A stretch of DNA of 25,377 nucleotides, taken from the NCBI GenBank assembly GCA_964459805.1, contig CAYWOD010000021.1, positions 1 to 25,377 of the forward strand, read 5' to 3'. Within the stretch, counting starts at the first letter, position 1. Every line of letters starts with the position of its first letter. Both the position numbers and the translations under genes were made by a program. This DNA comes from DAOVRL01 sp964459805. GTDB taxonomy: Bacteria; Planctomycetota; Phycisphaerae; Sedimentisphaerales; Anaerobacaceae. Positions 16,061-23,268 of this stretch are shown piece after piece. The notes under the pieces are model-generated. The model did no database searches, was not told the origin of the DNA, and saw only the letters and a program-made list of their open reading frames with translations.

Positions 16061-16135
16061 GGCGTGTCAGAGCAGAAAAAGCCACGCGCCGCTTGGCAGT
16101 GTCTCTCTGGCGGTCGCTTCTGACTTTTCTGCGTG
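16061..16135 (+). ncRNA. candidate structured 5' leader with pseudoknot-like pairing
   Basis: GTCAGA (16066-16071) pairs with TCTGAC (16119-16124), and the adjacent GCAGAAAA (16072-16079) pairs with TTTTCTGC (16125-16132). The order a-b-a'-b' is that of a pseudoknot or of two competing hairpins. GGCGTG (16061-16066) can also pair with CACGCGCC (16083-16090), and CACGC (16083-16087) with GCGTG (16131-16135). The segment lies between the promoter and the ribosome site of the pseudopilin gene. Not matched to a known riboswitch. Confidence 0.3.
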
Positions 16136-16217
16136 CAATTTAGGTAGAGCATGTTTGTAACAACCCGAGGCTGTGGTAGTCTTAGTCTGCCAGGCTCGCG
16201 AAGGTAGGTGTAAGCCT

Positions 16218-17048
16218 ATGAAGAAACGAGGAGCATTCACATTAATAGAGCTTCTGGTGGTGATTGCGGTTATCGCGCTGCTTATGGCAATCCTTATGCC
16301 GGCCCTGCAGAGGGTCAGGAGAATGGGCAGGGCGACGGTCTGCCGCTCAAACGTCAGGCAGTGGGGCCTGATCTTTAAGCTTTACGCTCAGGACAACGAA
16401 AGCAAACTTCCCCAGAGCATTGCCGGAGGCAGCCTCACCGCGCAGGAAGCCTATTGGATCATCGCTACGCTCTCTTATTATAAGAACAAAGAGATACGCA
16501 TGTGCCCGTCCACGAAGGTTATTCGTGGGCCAGTAACCAGAAGCCACGGCGGGACATTTGCCGCCTGGGGCCCCTTCGGTACCGGCGGCTCAGGGGATTG
16601 GTGGGCGGATTTTGATACGGGCAGTTACGGCTTAAACGAGTGGTGTGCCTGTCCTCCGACCAACAGTGGGGGTTATTGGGGATTCCCTGCCAAAGACGCC
16701 TGGAGAACAGTGGATGCCAAAGGGGCAAATAGAGTGCCGTTGTTTCTGGATTGCGTGTATGTTGACGCCTTCCCGCTTCATGACGATGTGCCGCTGGATT
16801 TTGAGCCGCCACTCTATGAGTGGCAGAATAGCTGGGGAGACTGGCCCACCAACGCTATGAGACTGTTTTGCATCGACCGGCACGAAGGTGGGATCAACAG
16901 CGTCTTTCTCGACGGCTCTACCGGAAAAATACCGCTTCGCGCATTGTGGAAGCTCAAATGGCATCGGAGTTTCGACATAGACGGCCCCTGGACGAAGCGT
17001 CATTCCCATTGGCCGGACTGGTTGCTTAGATATAGAGATGAGTACTGA
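16218..17048 (+). CDS. type II secretion-type pseudopilin with H-X9-DG motif
   Basis: Seen: 276 residues. The prepilin leader is MKKRGA, then FTLIELLVVIAVIALLMAILMPAL, with Glu at +5 of the mature protein. The residue before the cleavage site is Ala rather than the usual Gly. The C-terminal HEGGINSVFLDG is an exact H-X9-DG motif, the signature of the pseudopilin-like families greatly expanded in Planctomycetota, and is followed by LRALWKLKWHRSFD. The body has paired Cys residues and many Trp/Gly, as in related proteins. ATG 16218 is chosen because AGGTAGGTG lies 7 nt upstream and it gives the canonical leader; the open frame runs further 5'. The product should be processed by a PilD-type peptidase and sit in the cell envelope. 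Individual function unknown. Confidence 0.92.
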   Translation: MKKRGAFTLIELLVVIAVIALLMAILMPALQRVRRMGRATVCRSNVRQWGLIFKLYAQDNESKLPQSIAGGSLTAQEAYWIIATLSYYKNKEIRMCPSTKVIRGPVTRSHGGTFAAWGPFGTGGSGDWWADFDTGSYGLNEWCACPPTNSGGYWGFPAKDAWRTVDAKGANRVPLFLDCVYVDAFPLHDDVPLDFEPPLYEWQNSWGDWPTNAMRLFCIDRHEGGINSVFLDGSTGKIPLRALWKLKWHRSFDIDGPWTKRHSHWPDWLLRYRDEY

Positions 17049-17363
17049 GAATAACTTCCGGGCCGGTCAATCACGTCTATGCTGATTTTACCCAATCCAA
17101 CGCCGCCCCCTCACCACTCCTGTGCGTCCACAGACTGAAAAAACTGCGGTCTTTGCTGAATTATGGATTGCCGTCAGAGACATTTGCCTTGATTTACTTG
17201 GTCAAACATGTTATGCTGAGAGTGAAAACATGTGACTTGCAAATGTTGTATTGACGTTCGTATTGGAGGTCCGGGTTTTTTTGCAAGCCCTCGGCAGCGG
17301 CCAGGTCAGGCCCTTGAGTGGGGCGTGCCAACTTAACCAAGCTTGCTATTGCACTTCGTGCGT
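17049..17363. other. intergenic region before the propeller cassettes
   Basis: This 315-base gap has no credible ORF, terminator or clear promoter. The only structured element is a pair of ACATGT sites (17206-17211 and 17228-17233). Confidence 0.5.
17206..17233. promoter_or_regulatory. paired ACATGT sites, possible operator
   Basis: ACATGTT (17206-17212) and AACATGT (17227-17233) form a 7-bp inverted repeat; each half is itself the palindrome ACATGT. Their centres are 22 bp apart, about two helical turns, so both face the same side of the DNA. They lie about 130 bp upstream of the first propeller cassette gene. Confidence 0.25.
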
Positions 17364-20216
17364 ATGAGGCAAATGAGATCATTACTGTTTGGATTGCTTG
17401 TGGCTGCCCTTGTGCCGGCAGTCGGGAACGTTGGTTTCGGGCGGGAGTCGTCAGCTCGGCGCGGGACTCTGGTGGGGCACTGGAAGTTTGAGCCGGAGTA
17501 TATTACGGGCCGGACCGTGCAGGACCTCTCAGGCAGCAATAACGAGGGGACCATAGCAGGGCCGGTGAACCTCAGTTCAGCCCCAGAAGCGCTCATGCTC
17601 GACGGCTCGACCAACTATGTTAGCATTGCGGATGGCATATTGCCGGCGCGCGAGATTAGTCTTAAAGCCTGGGCCATGGTTGATGAGCCTGAAGACTGGG
17701 CCGGTATTGTCAACTACATCCAGGACAACGGCGCAAGCGAGCACGGATGGATCCTTGGTCAGGTTTCCCATTCGTTCATGTTCGGGCTGTCCACCGGCAG
17801 AATAACTTACCTTTCGGCAAACGAATCATTCGAGGAAGACGAGTGGTATCATGTGGTCGGCACATACGACGGCTCACAGATGAATATCTACGTCAACGGC
17901 GAGCATGCGGGTTCTTCGTCGGCCCAGTCGGGAGACATTTCTTATCTTTCGAGCTATTATTGCATCGGCTCATACAAAGATGACAACGAGAGCTACCCTT
18001 GGAACGGGAAGATTGCGGAGGTTGCGGTTTATACGAAGGTCTTAAGTCCCCAGGAGATTCGGGACGATTTTGAGGCAAGAAAAGGGGAATTCGGACATGT
18101 CGAGAAGGCGAAGCTAAAGGCTGGGCCTTTCGTGCGTTTTTATAGTAAAGACGAGGTTACGGTTCACTGGGAGACCGAATCCGCTGTGTCTTCCGTCGTG
18201 GAATACGGTGTCAAGCCGTTCTTAGGTCAGACTGTCAGCGATGCCAATCCCAAGCTGGAGCACTCACTTACGATTACGGGTATCCGGCCGGAGACGCACT
18301 ATACATATCGCATTATTGGCGATGGGAAGCCCACGGCCACTTACGAATTCTACTCGGCCTTCGACTATGGTGTGGATCCGGTACCCGATGGTGACAGTCC
18401 GTATCCGCAGGATTCTCTGACAGCACTGTATGAGCAGGCTGCGCAGTACATACTCAGCCAATGTGGTATTACGAAGGGCGTTTGCATCGACTACGGGTGT
18501 GGTCAGGGACGCCTGGCATACGAAATCGCCAAACGGAGCGACCTTAAGGTCGTGGGCTTTGAAGAAGATCCAGCCAACGTGCAGATCGCCAGGGAATACC
18601 TCGACCAGGCGGGCATTTACGGCAACCGCGTAACGGTGCTCGATGCCTCTCTCAATGATCTGAAATGTCGCGACTACTCGGCTAACCTGATTGTCTCAGA
18701 CGCGATGATAGCCCAAGGCATCTGTCCCGGTTCGCAGGCGGAGATGTTCAGAGTTTTGACGCCGGACGGGGGCACAGCTTTTCTGGGTCAGCCGCCGGGT
18801 TGTCCAAATCCGCTGTCCCGGACTGAGCTTGAGAATTGGCTGGCCGGACACGAATACAGCATTACGGAAGGCCGGGATGGCCTGTGGGCTAAAGTCAAGC
18901 GGGACGCTCTCGCCGGCGCGGGGCAATGGACGCATTACTATGGCAATGTCGCAAACACAGCCAACAGCGGGGATGCGCTCATTACCAGCAATCTGCAGTT
19001 ATTGTGGTACGGCCAGCCCGGCCCGCGGTATATCACCGATCGCCACAACCGGCCGATGAGCTCACTGCTTAAGAGCGGCATTATCGTTACGCCTGGTATC
19101 CATCGACTAATGGCATACGACGCGTACAACGGGGCCCGCTACTGGGATGTGGCGATTCCAGAAAGCACCCGTGTGGCCATTCTCAGGGATTCCGGCTGGG
19201 TGGCTTTGGCCGATGACTATGCCTATGTGGCCCACCAAGACGACTGCGCGGGACTGAATGTCAATACGGGCAAACCAGAGTTCTATCTGACCACGCCCAC
19301 GGTCGGGCAGGACAAACTCCACTGGGGTTATCTGGCGGTAGAGGATAACATCGTTTTCGGCAGCGGCCAACAGGAGCACGCTTCGCTGATAGGACACAGC
19401 CTGGCCCACGTTTATGAGACTTACTACGACCACAGATCCATTGCGACAAGTCGTTATCTCTTTGCTATGGACAGGTATAGCGGAGATTTGCTCTGGACTT
19501 ACCAAAGAACAGGTGGGAGTGTCATAATCAATCCGTGCATCGTCATCAACGGCGATTATATCTACTTCATCGAGAGCCGTAATCCGCAGGCTTTAGAAGA
19601 CCCGGACGGTCGAGTGACGGGCTCTGTATTGACATCGGGCGACAATGAGTATCTGGTCAAGCTAAACAAGACTACCGGGGCTGAGGTGGAAGCCAAGCAG
19701 GTCGGTCTGCCGTTTCAACACGTGATCTACCTGCTATATTCGGCCGACCATGATTTGGTGATTGCAGCCGGGACGTACAACGACCCGCGTTGTCGATATG
19801 AACATCACGCATTCAAGGCTGCCGACCTCAGTTTGGCTTGGAGCAGCGACTACTACACCGACACCCTAAACACCGACCACGGCGAGCAGGACCAGCATCC
19901 CTGCATTGTCGGCAGCATGATGTACAACCGGTACTATAAGGTGGACCTGCGCAACGGCAACACAACAGGTTTTCCCTTATCTCGCGGAAGCTGCGGGACG
20001 CAGTCGGCTTGTTCAACGCATCTTCTCGGCCGGTGGGGGAATCCTTATCTGTACCAGTTGCCCAGTGGTAGTCCGATCCGGATGACGAGCGAGACTCGGC
20101 CGGGCTGCTGGATTAACATGATCCCGGCGGGCGGCCTCGTAGTGGTTCCGGAGGGCAGCGCCGGGTGTACGTGTGACTATCCGTTACAGGCTACGACCGT
20201 CTTTGCACCCAAATAG
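17364..20216 (+). CDS. secreted LamG / Fn3-like / methyltransferase-like / PQQ-like propeller protein
   Basis: Seen: about 950 residues. Signal peptide RSLLFGLLVAALVPAVG; concanavalin/LamG domain about 36-245 (HWKFE, DEWYHVVGTYDG, VNGEHAG, KIAEVAVYTKVLS); an Fn3-like domain as in purple acid phosphatases about 253-335 (VRFYSKDEVTVHWETES, GIRPETHYTYRI). A class I methyltransferase-like domain (about 348-515) has an intact motif I, DYGCGQGRLAYE, and strand-2 acid FEED. A PQQ-like propeller to the end closes with RPGCWIN and SAGCTC. ATG 17364 and ATG 17373 are both possible starts; neither has a good ribosome site, and the frame is open from 17343. The propeller-dockerin gene follows after 42 nt. 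The C-terminal 600 residues are paralogous to 2236-5496 and to the minus-strand gene at the right edge. Biochemical role unknown. Confidence 0.88.
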   Translation: MRQMRSLLFGLLVAALVPAVGNVGFGRESSARRGTLVGHWKFEPEYITGRTVQDLSGSNNEGTIAGPVNLSSAPEALMLDGSTNYVSIADGILPAREISLKAWAMVDEPEDWAGIVNYIQDNGASEHGWILGQVSHSFMFGLSTGRITYLSANESFEEDEWYHVVGTYDGSQMNIYVNGEHAGSSSAQSGDISYLSSYYCIGSYKDDNESYPWNGKIAEVAVYTKVLSPQEIRDDFEARKGEFGHVEKAKLKAGPFVRFYSKDEVTVHWETESAVSSVVEYGVKPFLGQTVSDANPKLEHSLTITGIRPETHYTYRIIGDGKPTATYEFYSAFDYGVDPVPDGDSPYPQDSLTALYEQAAQYILSQCGITKGVCIDYGCGQGRLAYEIAKRSDLKVVGFEEDPANVQIAREYLDQAGIYGNRVTVLDASLNDLKCRDYSANLIVSDAMIAQGICPGSQAEMFRVLTPDGGTAFLGQPPGCPNPLSRTELENWLAGHEYSITEGRDGLWAKVKRDALAGAGQWTHYYGNVANTANSGDALITSNLQLLWYGQPGPRYITDRHNRPMSSLLKSGIIVTPGIHRLMAYDAYNGARYWDVAIPESTRVAILRDSGWVALADDYAYVAHQDDCAGLNVNTGKPEFYLTTPTVGQDKLHWGYLAVEDNIVFGSGQQEHASLIGHSLAHVYETYYDHRSIATSRYLFAMDRYSGDLLWTYQRTGGSVIINPCIVINGDYIYFIESRNPQALEDPDGRVTGSVLTSGDNEYLVKLNKTTGAEVEAKQVGLPFQHVIYLLYSADHDLVIAAGTYNDPRCRYEHHAFKAADLSLAWSSDYYTDTLNTDHGEQDQHPCIVGSMMYNRYYKVDLRNGNTTGFPLSRGSCGTQSACSTHLLGRWGNPYLYQLPSGSPIRMTSETRPGCWINMIPAGGLVVVPEGSAGCTCDYPLQATTVFAPK

Positions 20217-20258
20217 CGAAAGAAGGATAAACGCTCAGCGATAAACAGGCTTGAAGCA

Positions 20259-21734
20259 ATGAGATACGAAAAGACAAAGCTAAGAAACACGGGTCTTCGG
20301 CACAGAAGTGTCGGGCTTTGGCTTTTTGTTTTGCCTGCTCTCGTGCTGATTCTCTGCCGAACCGCCGCCGGCCGAATTGGCGCCGCTGAGGACTGGCCCA
20401 CGCATTTACACGACAATCACAGAAGCGGCGCTACAAGCGAACAGTTGGAGCTGCCTCTGACATCAAGATGGGTTTACAGTGCCAGCCAAGCACCACAGCC
20501 TTCGTGGAACGAGACGCCGGCCTTGCAGGATTTCTGGCACAACACGCACGACCACAGGTCGCGTACAAATGTGGACAGGGCTTTTCATGTGGTGGTGGTT
20601 GGAGACTCGCTATATTTCGGCTCGTCAAGCAGTGATAAAGTTGTGTGTCTTGACACGCGGCGGGGAGCCGAACGGTGGAAGTTCTTTACGGGCGGTCCGG
20701 TTCGCCTTGCACCGACCGTATATGAAGGCAAAGTGTATTTTGGCAGTGACGACGGCTGGGTCTATTGCCTGAACGCTGATGACGGGTCTTACGTTTGGAG
20801 GAGTAAAGCGACGTCAAGTGATGAGTTGATGTTCGCCAACGGACGGATGGTTTCTGTTGCCCCTGTCCGGACCGGCGTCGCGGCTGACGGCGGAGTGGTC
20901 TATTGGGGAGCAGGACTCTTTTCGGGTTCGCAGACCGGCCTGAATCGATACATCTGCGCATGTGGGGCGGAGACCGGCAACGATATCTGGAAAAAGACTC
21001 CGCCCAAACCGGTACAGGGTTATCCGTTAGTTTCGTCAAATAACATCTATATACCTGCGGGCAAAAGCACTCCAACGTACTATCTCAAGTCGAACGGAAC
21101 ACATCTGGGCTCGATAGGACCGGGCAGGCAGGGCGGAGCTTATGCCCTGCTTAGCAACAACAACAAACTGTCCTACGGCCCTCACTACAGTGCTTCTGGA
21201 AGCTACATTGGAGAGTATGACTTAAATACGGGAGAGATGGTTGCCTGGGCGCCTGGCAATCATCTTGTTGTCACTGCCGGCTATTCGTACTATTCGTCAG
21301 ATGCCGAAATCACCAAGATAAGGCGCAGCGACAAGCAGGCGATCTGGAGTGTTCCAAGCTCACACCCTTACGAACTGATTCTTGCGGGCGATACGCTTTT
21401 TGCCGGAGGCAACGACGAGGTGGCAGCCATCAGCACGAGCGACGGGAGCGTATTGTGGACTGCGCCGGTCAAGGGAAGGGTCCGTAGTCTGGCCGTTGCC
21501 AACGAGGGGTTGTACGTCAGCACGGACAAGGGAGCTATTCATTGCTTCAGGACCAAGAGCCCTTGTGATCTGGATTCGGACGGATACATCGATTGGACAG
21601 ACTTTGTGATATTCGCGCAGCGGTGGCTACAAAGCGGCTGTGGTGATTGCGGCGGGGCCGACCTTGCGGGAGAGGATGGTCAAGTCAATTCGAGTGATTT
21701 GAAGATGCTTACCAGTTGCTGGCTTGCAGATTAA
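20259..21734 (+). CDS. secreted PQQ-like propeller protein with C-terminal dockerin
   Basis: Seen: 491 residues. A long basic N-region and hydrophobic core (SVGLWLFVLPALVLILC) form the signal peptide. The propeller (about 46-428) opens with DWPTHLHDNHRSG and has repeats such as CLNADDGSYVWR and AISTSDGSVLWTAPV. The last 60 residues are a dockerin: DLDSDGYIDWTDFVIFAQRWL, then DLAGEDGQVNSSDLKMLTSCWL, two calcium-loop helices, the first with all expected acidic ligands. Dockerins bind cohesins on scaffold proteins or the cell surface. The propeller matches the first propeller of 2236-5496 throughout but lacks its coiled coil. It probably acts with the product of the preceding gene, as the two halves are fused in the 2236 paralogue. 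No catalytic residue is identified. Confidence 0.9.
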   Translation: MRYEKTKLRNTGLRHRSVGLWLFVLPALVLILCRTAAGRIGAAEDWPTHLHDNHRSGATSEQLELPLTSRWVYSASQAPQPSWNETPALQDFWHNTHDHRSRTNVDRAFHVVVVGDSLYFGSSSSDKVVCLDTRRGAERWKFFTGGPVRLAPTVYEGKVYFGSDDGWVYCLNADDGSYVWRSKATSSDELMFANGRMVSVAPVRTGVAADGGVVYWGAGLFSGSQTGLNRYICACGAETGNDIWKKTPPKPVQGYPLVSSNNIYIPAGKSTPTYYLKSNGTHLGSIGPGRQGGAYALLSNNNKLSYGPHYSASGSYIGEYDLNTGEMVAWAPGNHLVVTAGYSYYSSDAEITKIRRSDKQAIWSVPSSHPYELILAGDTLFAGGNDEVAAISTSDGSVLWTAPVKGRVRSLAVANEGLYVSTDKGAIHCFRTKSPCDLDSDGYIDWTDFVIFAQRWLQSGCGDCGGADLAGEDGQVNSSDLKMLTSCWLAD

Positions 21735-21766
21735 AGAGATAGTCACACCGAGCATACCCTTACCAA

Positions 21767-23212
21767 TCACTTCTGCGCTGAGACAAAGTGCGGATGGTCC
21801 ACGTTCCAATTGGCGCCTTTGCCGGCACCGGATAGAGGGACGCGTTGACGTGTGGCCTTGAGGGTGTTGTAGTCACCGCAGCGTCCACCCTTTGTCGCCG
21901 CGCCGGAGCCGACCGCTGTGGCAAAGGCGGGCGGGTCTTCGGCCGAGCTGCCAGTCTCAGGGGCTGTTGTGGTCCTGAAGCAGTGTATGACGCCCCGGTT
22001 GGTGCTTACGAAGAGGCGATCGTCTGCAACGGCCAGCCCCCGGACCCTGCCCTTGACCGGTGCGGTCCACAGGATGCTGCCGTTTGATATGCTCAGGGCA
22101 GCTACTCTGTCGTTGCCGCCGGCAAACAGCAGGTCTTTGGCCAGGATAAGCTCGTATGGGTAGTCGCAAGGGACGTTCCAGGCAACCTGCTTTGTGCTTC
22201 GGTCGATCTTGCTGATGGTCGTGTCCGAAGAGTAGTAGGCATGGGAAGGCGTGACGACGAGGTGGTTGCCGGGGCCCCAAGCAATCGCCTCTTCGGCGCG
22301 GCTTTCGGCGTCGTATTTGCCGATATAGCTTCCCTCGCCACTGTAATGAGGGCCGAAATAGAGCTTGTTATCGTAGCTCAGAACGGCGTAGGCACCGCCT
22401 TGACGTGAATTGGCTGGGCCGAACGCACCAAGATAAAGGCCGTCGGACTTACGAAAAGAAACGGGAGTGCTTTTGCCAGCGGGCATATAGAGGTTCTCGG
22501 CGGAAGCAAGCGGGTAACCCTGCAGGGGTTTGGGAGCCGCTTGGCTCCACAGGACTCTTCCAGTTTCTGCTTTAGCAGCAATCACGTACCGTCTGAGGCT
22601 GGTCTGAGCTCCTGAGAGCAATCCCGCGCCCCAGTAAGCAACATTGTCCTCCACCAGCACCGCCGTGCGAACCGGACAGACCGAGGACAAACGGCTGTGA
22701 ATCATCATCGTTTTTGAGGCGAATTCGGGGCGATACTTCCAGGTAAGCTGGCCGTCTTCGGCGTTGAGGCAGTATGCGTAACCGTCGTCGCTGCCGAAGT
22801 AGATTCTTCCGCTGGACACAGTGGGAGCAAACCGCACCGGACCGCCGGCGATGAACCTCCAAACAAGACTGCCGTCGATAGTGCTGCGGCAGACGACTTT
22901 ATCGCTGCTGGAAGAGCCGTAATAGAGTCCGTGCCCCGCCACAACTACCCGGAACGCGCTCTCCACCGGGACCCGGGGTTTGTTTCCGTAGAAGTTCTGC
23001 CAGAAGTCCTGCTGTGCAGGCGTCTCGCTCCAGGCTGGACGCGGCGGACGATTGGTAGTGATGACCCACTGCTGCCGCAGGGGCAACCGAAGCTGTTCGG
23101 TGCTAAACCCGCTGCGATGATTGTCGTGCAGGTGGGTAGGCCAGTCCGCTGCACTAAGGCCGCTTGTGGCCATTATCACGGCAACCACCGACGATATCAT
23201 CCTGTTTGTCAT
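21767..23212 (-). CDS. secreted PQQ-like propeller protein, no dockerin
   Basis: Seen: 481 residues. Signal peptide MTNRMISSVVAVIMATSGLSA, then a propeller opening with DWPTHLHDNHRSG, closely paralogous to the plus-strand protein at 20259-21734 (shared LFAGGNDRVAALS, ILWTAPVKGRVRGLAV). Instead of a dockerin it ends with a Ser/Ala/Gly-rich linker and a short basic tail (GGRCGDYNTLKATRQRVP). ATG 23212 is chosen because AAGG lies a few bases upstream and the signal peptide starts there; a GTG at 23272 overlaps the preceding stop (GTGA) but would bury the signal peptide 20 residues in. It follows its partner gene by 56 nt and ends only 32 nt from the plus-strand dockerin gene, tail to tail. Confidence 0.88.
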   Translation of the reverse strand: MTNRMISSVVAVIMATSGLSAADWPTHLHDNHRSGFSTEQLRLPLRQQWVITTNRPPRPAWSETPAQQDFWQNFYGNKPRVPVESAFRVVVAGHGLYYGSSSSDKVVCRSTIDGSLVWRFIAGGPVRFAPTVSSGRIYFGSDDGYAYCLNAEDGQLTWKYRPEFASKTMMIHSRLSSVCPVRTAVLVEDNVAYWGAGLLSGAQTSLRRYVIAAKAETGRVLWSQAAPKPLQGYPLASAENLYMPAGKSTPVSFRKSDGLYLGAFGPANSRQGGAYAVLSYDNKLYFGPHYSGEGSYIGKYDAESRAEEAIAWGPGNHLVVTPSHAYYSSDTTISKIDRSTKQVAWNVPCDYPYELILAKDLLFAGGNDRVAALSISNGSILWTAPVKGRVRGLAVADDRLFVSTNRGVIHCFRTTTAPETGSSAEDPPAFATAVGSGAATKGGRCGDYNTLKATRQRVPLSGAGKGANWNVDHPHFVSAQK

Positions 23213-23268
23213 AGCCACCTTTTTCTCGATCATGCTGCACACACTGCGTTCATCCGAAAGGCATTCGT

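Larger units (their letters stand above)
15862..16217. other. intergenic region with promoter and leader of the pseudopilin gene
   Basis: This 356-base gap contains a well-formed promoter (16011-16039) and a leader with interlocked inverted repeats (16061-16135). The first 150 bases hold nothing recognisable beyond a poly-A tract near 15950. Confidence 0.55.
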
